A stretch of DNA of 64,000 nucleotides from Ochotona curzoniae (lineage: Eukaryota > Chordata > Mammalia > Lagomorpha > Ochotonidae), in assembly GCF_017591425.1 (NCBI RefSeq), contig NW_024466459.1, positions 558,001-622,000 on the forward strand, given 5' to 3'. Below are positions 1 through 10,329 of the stretch, piece by piece; positions within the stretch are counted from its first letter, which is position 1; each line of letters opens with the position of its first letter. A program made the translations under genes and the position numbers. The notes beneath the pieces were generated by a model. The model made no database searches. It saw only the letters and a program-made list of their open reading frames with translations, and was not told the origin of the DNA.

Positions 1-109
1 TGGGAAATGAATCAGTGGATGGAGGATCTTTCTCTCTTTGTTGCCTTCTCTCTGTAACCCTGACTTTCCAATAAAAATAAATAAATCTTTGGAAAAAAAG
101 AAGGAAAAT
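1..109 (+). mobile_element. C-SINE, 3' end (cut by window edge)
   Basis: The segment opens in the SINE body ('gaatcagtggatggaggatc'), passes through the pyrimidine-rich stretch and ends with 'ctgactttccaataaaaata' plus an A-rich tail. This is the normal 3' end of the lagomorph tRNA-derived C-SINE in sense orientation. The 5' part lies outside the window. Confidence 0.85.
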
Positions 110-504
110 GATCACTGTAGGAATCGATCTGCAGTAATCACACTCATCAGAAGAGTAAGTTGCCTTCTACCTGGCCAAGTTGCTGCTTTAGTCCCTAAAA
201 GAAAGCTGGCAGGCTGGTGCTGATCAAGTGCACAAAGCACTTCTTACCAGAAGATGGATGGGAAGCCCAGCAGGGTTGGAGGATATTGATGTGGATCCGA
301 GTATTCTCCAAGGTTACACGCAGCAGGTGGAGGAGCCATTCCAGGATTGTATCCAACAGGTGGGAGAGTCAGCTTCCTCCCTCCAGTGGCTTTAGTTCAG
401 ATCACTGACGTGGATACGTTGCAATGGAGCTTTCAGTTACTACAACTTGGCTTTACTCATCTGCCTTCTTTTCCATCTTCATGGGACCATGTTTCTTCCA
501 AGGA
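110..504. other. Unique sequence, nothing recognised
   Basis: No repeat, RNA gene or convincing exon is seen. The short open frames here have no recognisable domain. Confidence 0.5.
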
Positions 505-680
505 CAGCGGAATGTGACTCTGAGGCCAGCAGGGTTCAAATCCTAGCAATGGCCCTTGCTGCATGATAGTGAACCCTCCTCACCCTTCTTGTAGTTAGGA
601 CGGGAATCATGAGGGTCAATGGCATAAAGAATGCAAAGCTTCTGGCATGACGCAAGTGGTCACTGTCACTCTTATGATAG
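505..680 (+). mobile_element. MIR-type SINE, old and degraded
   Basis: The order 'gggttcaaatcctagc', then 'cctcctcaccctt', then 'catgagggtcaatggcataa' and 'tctggcatga' follows the MIR layout (B box, core region, 3' end) in sense orientation, with heavy divergence. The assignment is by memory of the family. Confidence 0.5.
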
Positions 681-1807
681 CGTTTGTAGATTCTGTTCTC
701 TGGGCTGAGATTGGAAGACCCACATCTCAAGGTACAGCTCTTACAAATGTAAATACCTCCAAAGGCTTGTTACTTCTTTAAAATGTTGATCTTACCTTAG
801 TTATCTCATTGTGATTAATTTCATAGTGATTACTTTCTGGCCTGAATTATAGAGAGTAACACTGGGTGACCTCATCTGTAGTGGGGAGGGTGTGTCCAGT
901 TTGGGGTGTGCAGCCTTCCTGGAACTACATGATGTTTAGAAATAACCACTAGGCTTTCATAGGTCAGGGCTTGCCAATGCTTTTGTGGAATAAAGCAGAC
1001 TCCTTTAGAGATTTGCAAACTCCCCACAACATAATGAAACCTATGTGCTTTGGCAGGTCACTTCAAATTGTTCTCGTCTGGGATGGTAGCTGATCTCTTG
1101 TGCTGTCTCGCAAAGAGGCCAGACCCATGAAAGGTTTTGGATTCTGCAGTGCTCAGCCCACTCTCGAAAACCCAAGCAGACTTTGATTTCCTTAGGGTTC
1201 AGGCTTTTCAAACTTGCCATTATAGCAACTGATGCATCTGACACAGGGTTGGACATGATTATAAGAAATCTGACAATGTAGAACATGTTGCCTTTTATTT
1301 CTGGAAAATGATTTCCAACAGTAAGAATTTGACTTCCATGTGGAGGGACTATCTGATCTGTTTGGTCTTTGGATAAATTGAAGCCTGTACATGTTTGGAC
1401 AGGAACTGGATTCAGGGATTGATCAGCCAGGCCCCAGCGAGACTCGTTTAAACAGCACCAGGAATCTCATGTGAGCATTCAACGTGTGTCTGAGCAAATA
1501 AATACTGCACCCAGCCAATGGCACCCTTTCCCTATTCAGCAGACTGGGAACCAACACTGACGGAGCCATCCCCGGACCTTCCCAGAGCAGATGTGACTCT
1601 GGGATGTTGTGTTTGGATAAAAATGTGGAGCAGGGAGGGAGGCAGCACAGCGACCACCAGAAGGCAGCCTCCTGCTCTCTGACCACCATTTCCAGCTGGG
1701 ACCGTCGCAGAGGCTCAGCGCGGTGCACTGCTCCCCTCACTCACACTCAGCATGACCATGTCACACAGATGCACATTCGTCCTCGACAGAGTCTTCACAA
1801 TGCCTGC
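681..1807. other. Unique sequence, nothing recognised
   Basis: Mixed-composition single-copy DNA. Open frames up to about 105 codons occur on both strands and overlap each other, as expected by chance. No splice-supported exon or RNA gene is seen. Confidence 0.45.
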
Positions 1808-1930
1808 CCTCTTTTTAAAATGTATTTGACTTTTTATTTGAAAGGCAGACAGAAAGAAAGACTGATTCATCTTCCATTGCTGGTTCAATCTCCACATGGC
1901 TGCAACAAGAAGAACCAGACCAGAATATTG
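1808..1930 (-). mobile_element. C-SINE fragment, antisense
   Basis: Antisense SINE 3' end: 'tttttatttgaaaggcagac' followed by 'gattcatcttccattgctgg' and 'tccacatggctgcaacaag'. Only the 3' third is present, so it is 5'-truncated or eroded. Confidence 0.7.
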
Positions 1931-3566
1931 AAGCAAACACAGGTTGTTGGCAACTGCTGCCAGTATCCAGAGAAATGTTTAATGAATTAGGATATCTAGG
2001 ACATTGAATGTCGTTGAATTGCAAGGACAGTTCACGTGTTGACAAGTCAAGTAGGCACACTGATAAATGAATGCCAAGACACCACTAGGAACGGTGATGG
2101 TGGGAACCTACTTTGAGGGGATGACGCTAAGGGATGAAGGGGAGCCAGTCCTCCTGGCGGGGAGAATACGAGGCTGGGAGGATCCTCAGATGAGAGGAAG
2201 CACAGGGGACCCAAGGATGTGGGAGGAAATCAGTGTGGATGGAAGATGGCTGGGAGCGAGGGCTGGCAGGGTTGCAAGTATTGAGGTTGGATTTTATCCC
2301 ATGTGCAAAAGCCATTGAATGGTTTAGACGTGTGCGCTTCCTGTGTGTGCAGGCACATGTGTCTGTGTGTGCGTGTGAATACGTCGGACACACCACGCAG
2401 AGCTCCGTGTAAGAGCTGCAAGAAGGTTCCTCCCCATGACGTCACGGTGTGTGCTTCTGCCTTGCAGATCCACGCCATTCGGACACATGCTTGTGCATGG
2501 GCTGAGGCTGGATGCACAAAGATGGATTGGCAGAGCTCTGGCTTCTGGTTCCACAACACACTCATGCCAGGGGTGCCATGGCATCGAGCAGCGTATCCTG
2601 TCTTCCCAGTCCCTCGTTACAACACTTTTCCCATAGGGCCCCTGCATCAATGCATTTTTATCAAGTCCCGAGTCTTGCTCTCTTTTCTCCCCCTCTTCGT
2701 TTCTTGGTCTCCTCCCCTGCTCATCCCTGCATCCTCTCTGCCTTTCTCATTAAGAGTCAGAGCTACTTGCCAAACCACAACTCTCAGATTTCTATTTTTC
2801 CCAAACAAGTTTCTTGGCTGGTTCCACAGACTTCTGTAATTGCTTTTCTCTTCTGCTATCCAGTGCCTTCTGCTCTCACCCGCAAGCCTAACCACCCCCT
2901 CCCCGCCGGGCTGCCAGGTGGAAAAAGTGGCAACAGGGAAAAAAACAAAAAAAGCACTCTCCTCCGATGCCAGGAAGGAGTTAACCTCCCATAGCACGCT
3001 GCTGTGACACCAGCCCTGGCCATCAGCGGATGGTGGAAGGCGGTTCTGGAAAACCAGATGGGACGGAAGATAGCAGTGTGCAGCACCCCTTCTGCGGCTC
3101 GCTGCGCCCTCTGAGTCCAGAGGACGAGAGAACATTCTCGGAACATGACTTAACCACGCTCAGGCCTCAGACGCATTCCTGGAAGCGTGCGAAGTGTGCT
3201 CTCCCAGCAAGCCCCAGCAGGGCATGTGGGACGGGCTTGTCAGCGCGCCTCTCTGGCTTGCTACCTTCACAAAGACAGCTTTGGAGCCAGTCTGTTTTAA
3301 AGTGTATATATTTTGAAAGCAGCCAGGCTGTCCAGCACACACACTCTAGGGCTTCCTGTGGCTGCGTATCGTCAGAGCTTTGTACTGTGATGACTGCGTG
3401 TTCTTGGGGGGCTTCAGGGACTGTTGAGGTCATAGATTAGCAGGAAGAGTTAGAGAAAATTCTTGCCAGGTATGGAAAAGAGAAATGGGAGATCATCTGG
3501 ACCCAAAGTAGACGGAGGTGGAGCCCCAGCACAGTTACAAAAGGTCCTTTATCTCACTGACAGCTG

Positions 3567-3570
<4 letters not shown>
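1931..3570. other. Unique sequence with one CRE palindrome
   Basis: Single-copy DNA. Several overlapping open frames of 80-178 codons on both strands lack recognisable domains and look like chance frames in GC-rich sequence. The only site singled out is a CRE-type palindrome near 2440. Confidence 0.4.
2437..2444. promoter_or_regulatory. Perfect CRE palindrome
   Basis: TGACGTCA, the full CREB/ATF consensus palindrome, in non-repeat DNA. Presence of the motif is direct. Any function is unproven because nothing like a promoter is recognised nearby. Confidence 0.3.

Positions 3571-3614
<44 letters not shown>
3571..3614. repeat. (GT)22 microsatellite
   Basis: Forty-four uninterrupted bases of alternating GT. 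It is pure, so it is likely to be length-variable. Confidence 0.97.
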
Positions 3615-3616
<2 letters not shown>

Positions 3617-3915
3617 AACACAGGCGGCTTAGCTGAGTGACTTTAAGAAATTAATTTAATTGAAAAGTGATTCAATTACAAAGAGAGGAAAAAGCATTCG
3701 GCTGGCATCCTAGAGGGTCAGAGGTCACTGCTAATGCAATATTTCATCAATTGACTCATTGCTATTCTGTCCTTGATATGATTTAGTTTCTCAAATGGCT
3801 CTTAGCGTGGCAGGCTGGCACAGCAGACAGCGCACAGATTCCCCTTAATCATTACAGTGTGTCTACTTACAGATTTTAAAAGCAATTAAGCAATTTTAAA
3901 TATTTGAGTGTGCAA
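3615..3915. other. AT-rich unique sequence
   Basis: AT-rich DNA between two alternating purine-pyrimidine tracts. It contains 'gaaattaatttaattgaaaa' and other TAAT-like words. No gene or repeat family is recognised. Confidence 0.4.
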
Positions 3916-3952
3916 GTGTGTGTGTGTGTGTGCACGCGCGCACACATGCGCA
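3916..3952. repeat. Alternating purine-pyrimidine tract (Z-DNA-prone)
   Basis: Thirty-seven consecutive bases strictly alternate purine and pyrimidine. They pass from GT repeats through a CG-alternating centre ('gcacgcgcgcacacatgcgc') to CA. The CG-rich centre makes this a stronger Z-DNA former than plain GT, and it is close to self-complementary. Confidence 0.85.
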
Positions 3953-5639
3953 GAGATTGCTCAACATGCAGAGCGGGGTTTCAGCAAACACTAGGACAGT
4001 GTTGAATCTGCACCCAGTAGTGCCCTTCCTGCATCTCAAAGGGCTTTCTGCAGACTGCCGTCAGGCATTTCTCAGGCTTGTTGAATATGCCTTTCTCTCC
4101 CCGCAGGAGAAACCCGAGGACAAAGAGCTAGCCTGTGATCCCGGCCAGGCCTCTCAACTGGTGCTGAAGCCTGGAGCCGTCCCAGCGGCCGTGGCTTACC
4201 TGCCGTGCGGTGCCAGCGCTGAGAACTGGCGCACTGTCCATCTGTAATGGAGTACGCTGACCCTGCGTGCGTGTGCGCAGAGCGTTCGTATGGTTTTCTT
4301 TTATTTACTGATTTCGATGCAAAGCAGGTCATCCTCATGGAAAGGTGAAGATGCATGGGAAGGGAGGAGCAGCAGAAGGGTCCTGCGCGCCTGGCTGCTG
4401 GCCGCCTCCTGCCCCAACCTGTCCCACGCCTCTTCCGCTTTACCTTCCTATCAGAATGTAGTGTACAGAGTTTGGGGATGCAGCAGGACTTGCTGCAGAG
4501 TTCTGCACGCTTCTTGCCTCTCTTGGTGTCCCCAGCCAGGCTCCTCCCCAGATACATCAAGCACCAAGGATGTTGTGGGGTTCTCAGGACTTCCCAGAAC
4601 TAGCAGGTGATCTTTGTGCTTGTGGGGGAGGAAGGAGAGCAAGCAAGACCACTGGTGGAATCAGCATTGTGGCTGAGATAGGTGTGTGCCTGCAGGGGTT
4701 GGGGAAATGCCACCTCAAGAGAAGGCTCTCATCTGCCCCAGGCTCCTCCTGCGCCTCCCACGGGGGGGAGGGGGGGCTGGAGGTCCCGCTGTGGAGGAGG
4801 GGTTCCCTTCCCACGGAGCATGGTTCAGCCTGAAGAGCTGGCAGGATTGCAGGCTGAGTGAGCTAGTGCCAGCTTCCCAGCCTTCTGTCTGTACCCGTTT
4901 CCTCCCCCTCTTGTTTGGAGGGAGGCGCTGCAGTTTTATCAAAAGCTGCAGTTTTATCAGGCGGCTACCCCTAGTGCACACTCACGGAACTGAATTGATC
5001 TGAGAACTAGTTCCAGCAAGGCATAAATGAGCGGCGATGCAAAGTGCACCTGGGAGCATGCGCAGGTGCGAGGTCTGGCAGCCTTCCCGCAGGAGAGCCA
5101 CCACGTGTACGCAGTGATTCCTCAGTATGCTTACAGGGCTTCTGGCAACCTCCAGTTGCATACACGCTGGACAGTCGCCCACTGAATCTGCACAAAGAGC
5201 TGGCTTCATTTCCAAACGTTCAATCTTCCACGTTTTTCCCTCCCTGCCCTCTATTGTGGCCTTGCGATAAGGCGAGGGTGGGGCCCGAGAACTGCTAATC
5301 TCAGCGCCTTTGGCTTCAAGTCCCACAGGACGGCTTTGGCGCCTTGTGGAGGCTGTTGATGGAAAACAAAGTCTGAGTGGCTGAGACATAGAGGCAGCGT
5401 CCCTTGTAAATGTATTGGATGCCCAACACTTGTATTTCCTGCTTGAGGACAGAGGACAGAACTGGCATGAGTGTGCAAATGGGGAAAGTGCTGTAAATGG
5501 ATAGATGGAGTGAAATTTTCTTCCCAATTGAGTGGAGAGGAGAAATGGCCAGGGACCGTATGCTGCTCTTCCTCTTGGTGTCCCACTAGAGTTCTCTCCG
5601 AAGACCACCACATTTAGTGTCCAAACAGAGTAAAGCATA
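3953..5639. other. Unique sequence; weak terminal-exon candidate and a long chance frame
   Basis: Single-copy, fairly GC-rich DNA. It holds an acceptor-like site at about 4091-4106 followed by an open frame to 4247, a G-rich double run at 4762-4776, and the longest open frame of the window (4982-5659, minus strand, 225 codons), which has no recognised domain. The stretch around 4120-4270 may be a very degraded MIR ('ccatctgtaatggagtacgc'). Confidence 0.35.
4762..4776 (+). repeat. G-rich tract, possible G-quadruplex
   Basis: Two runs of seven G separated by one A (g7-a-g7). This is enough G for a compact intramolecular quadruplex on the plus strand. Confidence 0.5.
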
Positions 5640-5740
5640 CTGGGAAGGGCTGTAGACATGACGTCATGGGTACTGGTTCAAGTCCCAGCTGCTCTACTTC
5701 CCATCCAGCTTCCTGCGAATGTACCTGACATGACGCATCT
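5640..5740 (+). mobile_element. C-SINE fragment, sense
   Basis: The run from 'ggttcaagtcc' (B-box-like, 5675-5685) to 'gctctacttcccatccagct' and 'tcctgcgaatgtacctga' is the central part of a C-SINE. The left end is poorly preserved and the right end is lost. Confidence 0.7.
5659..5666. promoter_or_regulatory. Perfect CRE palindrome inside SINE fragment
   Basis: TGACGTCA lies within or at the edge of the SINE fragment at 5640-5740, so it may have arisen by mutation of SINE sequence. The motif is certain and its function unknown. Confidence 0.25.
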
Positions 5741-5828
5741 GACGCGAGGGACTTAAGCAGCGTGAATGTTGGTGGGAGCGGGGACCCCGGGAACAAGTTT
5801 TCTGAGGTTATCAATGGCTGGCTGTGTT

Positions 5829-6164
5829 TTAATTTTTAATTATTATTATTATTTTTTTTTTTTATTGGAAAGGCGGATATACAGAGAGGAGAGACAGAGA
5901 GGAAGATCTTCCATCCGATGATTCACTCCCCAAGTGAGCGCAACGGCCGATGCTATGCCGATCCAAAGCCAGGAGCCTCTTCCGGGTCTCCCACACGGGT
6001 GCAGGGTCCCAAAGCTTTGGGCCATTCTCGACTGCTTTCCCGGGCCACAGGCAGGGAGCTGGAAGGGAAGCGGGGCTGCTGGGATTAGAACTGGCGCCCA
6101 TATGGGATCCCGGGCATGCAAGGCGAGGACCTTTAACCACTTGCGCCACCGCGCCGGGCCCTGG
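5829..6164 (-). mobile_element. Young full-length C-SINE, antisense
   Basis: Complete element in antisense. It starts with the poly-T and 'attggaaaggcggatataca' and ends at the 'gcgccaccgcgccgggccc' head. It is flanked by a perfect 13-bp target-site duplication 'ggctggctgtgtt' (5816-5828 and 6165-6177). Low apparent divergence from the copies at 8938-9250 and 59804-60140 and the intact duplication mark it as a recent insertion made by the L1 machinery. Confidence 0.93.
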
Positions 6165-6177
6165 GGCTGGCTGTGTT

Positions 6178-6569
6178 GTTTGGATCTGTGCATCCCGTTC
6201 AGCCAAGGTTGTGCAGATGCAAGACCAAAAAGTAAAGACTAGAAAGGGAATGATTTCCCAACCCTCGACTGCTATTTTAACATGCACGTAATATATCTAT
6301 TATACATATATACATATGTATTTCATCAGAGCATCACTCTCGGTTGAATTTCATCCTCTTAATCACCATCAATGGGAGACTTACCAAACTGCAGAGCTCA
6401 GGGGACAAGTCCTTCTCAAATCATGGCAGAGAGTCCATGAGATCATCAAGTGCCTCACTCCCCTTCCCCAGGCATTGGACTCAGAAAAAAAAATACAAAG
6501 AGGCCTGGGTGGGGTAGGGTTTTTAAAGTCACCTAAATGATTCTAATGTGTGGCCTGGCAAGGAACCCA
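6178..6569. other. Unique sequence, nothing recognised
   Basis: AT-rich start ('atatatctattatacatata') followed by ordinary single-copy DNA. No gene signal is seen. Confidence 0.45.
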
Positions 6570-6705
6570 GAACAACTCCCTTCATCTGACAGGTGGAGAG
6601 GCAGAGGTTCCCTGAGAGGGACACAGTCATCTGCAATCCCATAGCTCTGAAGAGACAGGTGCACCCCAAGTCTAGGCATTCCTGTCTCCATCTCACACTC
6701 ACAGA
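6570..6705 (-). mobile_element. MIR-type SINE, antisense, degraded
   Basis: 'tcatctgacaggtggagagg', 'cagaggttccctgagaggga' and 'gcattcctgtctccatctc' follow the antisense MIR order (core, then 5' end), with strong divergence. Confidence 0.5.
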
Positions 6706-8881
6706 AACATGTCAACAGTGTCCTCACAATGGACCATGCCCTTGCAATAGCCCCAAATTCCTCTCAGCTTGAGCTATGGTCCTGCAGACTGCCATTGCCC
6801 ACCAGGGCAAGGAAGGATTGGCCAGATCACATAGCATTGGCCCTAGAAAGATCCAAGCTCGAAGCTCAGCATGTAATCTCTACTGAACACATGTTGCTTT
6901 TGCCCCATGGTAAGTTGAAAAAAAAAAAAGAAGAAGAAGAGTCCTAAGGCACCAGTGTAAGTTGGCATTGTTTGTGTATCCAAACCCCAGGTGGGTAATG
7001 TGCTGAGCCAGGAGGACAGGACAAGGGCAGCGAGGGGGAGGGGATCAGCTGGGTTCACCTCCTGCTCCCCCTGGCCCCTGGGGGTGTGGGCAGGTGGGAG
7101 AGGGAATGCAGGTCCAGGGCGGTCAGACTTGCCAGCTGCTTAGAGAAGCTGGAAATTCAGGTTTCTGCTTGTTGCTTAAACATTCTGGTGAGTGAAGGGT
7201 GGCAACTAATTTGGTTTTGAGGAAAACATCGCTAGAGTCTGGTGTAGCCCCCAGGTTGGGTCACATATTGGGTCAGGTTTGCCAGCATTGCCAGGTTACA
7301 GACACCACTTCTGCTACATTTTCTAAGAAAAACTGCTTCTGTGCACACTGGGAAATGAAATGGTCCCATCCACAGGAGTACTGGGATGAGTTCCAGCCGT
7401 GAATGGTTATACATCTGTAAGTAAACAATCGGATTTTTAAATTTGCATTTTTTATCTCAAAAAGGAAAATAGCTTAGATGAACAGAGAGCGTGACATTGA
7501 GAGTCCTTGAAGTCCTCTAAGTTGTTCATATTTCGAGGCCAGTGTTTTTCAGGTAACAGTTTGAGTCGGTGTTAAAAAGTGTTTAACCCGGAAGTACTTA
7601 CAGAGCCAACACAAACTGAAGTTATGGTGACGCACTAGTGGAAATACACACGAACTCTGCGTGCCACTTGTGTCTCTTATTTTCCTTACACACAACCTTG
7701 CATTTTGCCATGTTCCTTTTTTTTCCCTCCTTTAGATGATGAAAATCTAAAATTAGAATGGATGTTGGTGAGACTCTGCCTCGGGTAGGTATCTGTCCCC
7801 AGAGAGCCAGAGCTGGGTACCACGTTCCGACAAAAGCTGGAGGGACAGGATCAAACGAGACATTTCCTTTGCCAAAAACCCTCAGGTATTGGGGAAGTGT
7901 GTGGCCGCTATTTTGAGCCACACTGCCCACCTGTCTTAACGACAGAATAGTGTTGTTTTATATAGGGTGTCTTTAGCATTTCGTACGTGATCATGCAGAC
8001 CTCGTTAAAAGAGCCATTTCTGTTTGTGTGATCTGGTTGAGGACGGAGCTGCTTTTCTCTAGCTGTTTCTAGAACCCGCGTGGTAACAGCTTGGCTGGCA
8101 GTGTCCCTTCCTAGCACATACACATTCCATCCCCTCTGTGACTTCATTTATGGGCATCTACGTGCTTTACCCTGAGCTAATCAAGACTGTAAAAGGATCG
8201 CTCGGGGATTTATTCATCCATGGAATTGTAGCATTTCAGAGGCAGGTTTATCTCATGTTCTTTTTTTCCCCCTCCCAATTTAATTAAAGCAACAACAACA
8301 ACCAAAAAAAAGCGCGTTGGTCCAAATGAGTGACAGTTGGCAGATCTGCATTATTCAACTGGAGGGACTCCAGAGTTTCTGAGGCTTGGAGATGGACAAG
8401 TAATTACCTCCTGTCTGTGCCTATTTTCTACCAGGCGAAGCCCAATGTTTATTGTAAACTATCTGCCATTAAAAGCTGTAACAGCAAGCCTTATGTTCCC
8501 ACACCATAAATTTGACTTCACTGTTTTTTTATTTACCTTCGTGTTTTATTATATTCTTTGAAATGTTTCATTTTTAAGGAAGATAACGGAAGAATGAAAA
8601 TTGGACACATTCCAAATTCCTGCTTGAAAAAAAGATATTGCTTAGCACACAGATTTTTTTTCTCATACACTCACACAGCCCTGCTGGCTGCTTTTTGAGT
8701 AGTAGCCACTTCTGTGCAACTAGAAGATGTACTAACTATTCATGTATCATATATTAAATGGTTCAGAAAATTATCTAAAATTTAAAGTTTCACCAGGTCA
8801 CATAGGCTGAGAACAAGAATCCTTAACTTTTGGTTTAAGGACCTCATTATACTGAAAAACAAACAAACAAACAAAAACACC
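6706..8881. other. Unique sequence; part may be conserved
   Basis: No repeat or exon is recognised apart from an A/GAA tract at about 6919-6941. The stretch 8160-8600 is AT-rich, repeat-free and of even composition, a reasonable candidate for conserved non-coding DNA, but this cannot be tested from one sequence. Confidence 0.4.
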
Positions 8882-9452
8882 CTGGCAGGTGGGCACTTAG
8901 CCTCATAGCTAAAATGGCAGTTTAAATCCCTACATTTATTATTATTATTATTATTGGAAAGGCGGATATACAGAGAGGAGAGACGGAGAGGAAGATCTTC
9001 CGTCCGATGATTCACTCCCCAAGTGAGCACAACGGCCGATGCTATGCCGATCCGAAGCCAGGAGCCTCTTCCAGGTCTTCCACGCGGGTGCAGGGTCCCA
9101 AAGTCTTGGGCTGTCCTCGACTGCTTTCCCGGGCCACAGGCAGGGAGCTGGATGGGAAGTGGGGGCCGCCGGGATTAGAACTGGCGCCCATCTGGGATCC
9201 TGGGCGTGCAAGGCGAGGACCTTAACCACTTGCGCCATCGCACCGGGCCCTAAATCCCTACATTTTATGTGAGAGTACCAAGCTTCACTGTCAGCTCTGC
9301 AGCTCACCCAGACCCTGGAAAGATGGTCCAAGTGGTGGGCTTCCCAGCACTCAAGTGAGAGATGTAGATTTTGCTCCTGCTGCCAGCTCTGCAAAGGCCC
9401 AGCACCAACCCACTGTGAGCACTTTGAGAGTAATTCTCTCCCTCTAATAAAT
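8882..9452 (+). mobile_element. Older C-repeat, sense, interrupted by a younger SINE
   Basis: The left part (8882-8937, 'ggtgggcacttagcctcata') and right part (9251-9452, 'tgagcactttgagagtaatt', 'ccctctaataaatcg') join into one diverged classical C-repeat of the lagomorph type. A young antisense SINE (8938-9250) sits in the middle and duplicated 15 bp of the host element. Confidence 0.7.
8938..9250 (-). mobile_element. Young full-length C-SINE, antisense, nested
   Basis: It runs from a (ATT)n tail and 'attggaaaggcggatataca' to the head 'cgccatcgcaccgggccc'. The 15-bp target-site duplication 'taaatccctacattt' is perfect (8923-8937 and 9251-9265). The element has replaced its usual A-rich tail by an ATT repeat. 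Confidence 0.93.
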
Positions 9453-9524
9453 CGATGACTTGATTTTTTGAAGCTTTTGTTTGTGCGGAGTAACAGTAAT
9501 CTTATTGTATAAAAAAATCAGAGC

Positions 9525-9566
9525 CCTCCTCTGTATTTCTGACTTTCAAATAAAATAAATCTTTTT
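9525..9566 (+). mobile_element. Ultra-short 5'-truncated C-SINE (42 bp)
   Basis: Only the last 42 bases of a C-SINE are present ('ctctgtatttctgactttca' to 'aaataaatcttttt'). They are flanked by a perfect 12-bp duplication 'aaaaatcagagc' (9513-9524 and 9567-9578). The duplication shows this is a real insertion with extreme 5' truncation, not erosion. Confidence 0.8.
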
Positions 9567-9639
9567 AAAAATCAGAGCTAAAACTGTCTCTGAAATATTC
9601 ACTTATCTGCTTAAAAATAATAACAAAGTACTGTTTACA

Positions 9640-10320
9640 TAATAGCATTTTTGAAAAACGAACTTTTTCCCAAAACAAAAGCATTTAATGAGAGAGAAGA
9701 GTTGTTTTATATTTTGACTTAATTGATGACAGCTGGATGGTCATGTCTACTTGATTCAATCTGGTGTTGAATGTTGAAGGATGTGAAGAAAATGTGTCCC
9801 TACATAGATACGTAGTTGGGAAAGAAAGTATCTCCACATCCTTTTCAGAGAATTATGGGTATTCTTTTTGTTTTTTTAAAGATTTGTTCATTTTTATTGG
9901 AAAGTCAGATATACAGAGAGGAGGAGAGGCAGAGAGGAAGATCTTCCATCCATTGATCCACTCCCCAAGTGGCTGCAACAACCAGAGCTGTGACTATCCA
10001 AAGCCAGGAGCTAGGAGCTTCTTCCAGATCTCCCATGTGGGTTCAGAGTCCCAAGGCTCTGGGTTGTCCTGGACTGCTTTCCCAGGAAACAAGCAGGGAG
10101 TAGATGGGAAGTGGGGATGTCAGGATTAGAACTGGCTCTCATATGGGATCCCAGTGTGTGTAAGGCAAGGACTTTAGCCACTAGGCTACCGTACCAGGCA
10201 TGTTATGGGCATCCTTGTTGAGTACTAAACCAAAATTTGATGAGTGCTAGTTCCTTAAGCACTGGCTACAGTGTGGACTCTGAAACCCAATAGAGTAAAT
10301 TTTCAAATGAATATACTTTG
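9640..10320. mobile_element. Ancient interspersed repeat (DNA-transposon-like), split by a SINE
   Basis: The two flanks, 9640-9865 (with 'gatgacagctggatggtcat', 'catagatacgtagttgggaa') and 10202-10320 (with 'gatgagtgctagttccttaa', 'gtgtggactctgaaaccca'), match in order a dispersed mammalian repeat that I recognise by its phrases. I cannot name the family safely; a hAT-type element is my best guess. The SINE at 9866-10201 interrupts it. Confidence 0.45.
9866..10201 (-). mobile_element. C-SINE, antisense, full length, nested
   Basis: It runs from 'tttttattggaaagtcagat' to the head 'ccactaggctaccgtaccag'. Imperfect flanking duplications 'attatgggtattc' (about 9853-9865) and 'gttatgggcatcc' (about 10202-10214) fit an older insertion into the repeat at 9640-10320. 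Confidence 0.88.
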
Positions 10321-10329
10321 GTTTGGGGG

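Noticed and set aside
2440..2467. Acceptor-like 'gtgcttctgccttgcag'
   Set aside because: No convincing exon or conserved frame follows; such sites are common by chance.
5849..6291. Open frames of 100-141 codons at 5.9-6.3 kb, similar to frames at 9.0, 59.8 and 62.1 kb
   Set aside because: The recurring peptides come from the C-SINE in all frames; repeated occurrence reflects SINE copies, not a gene family.
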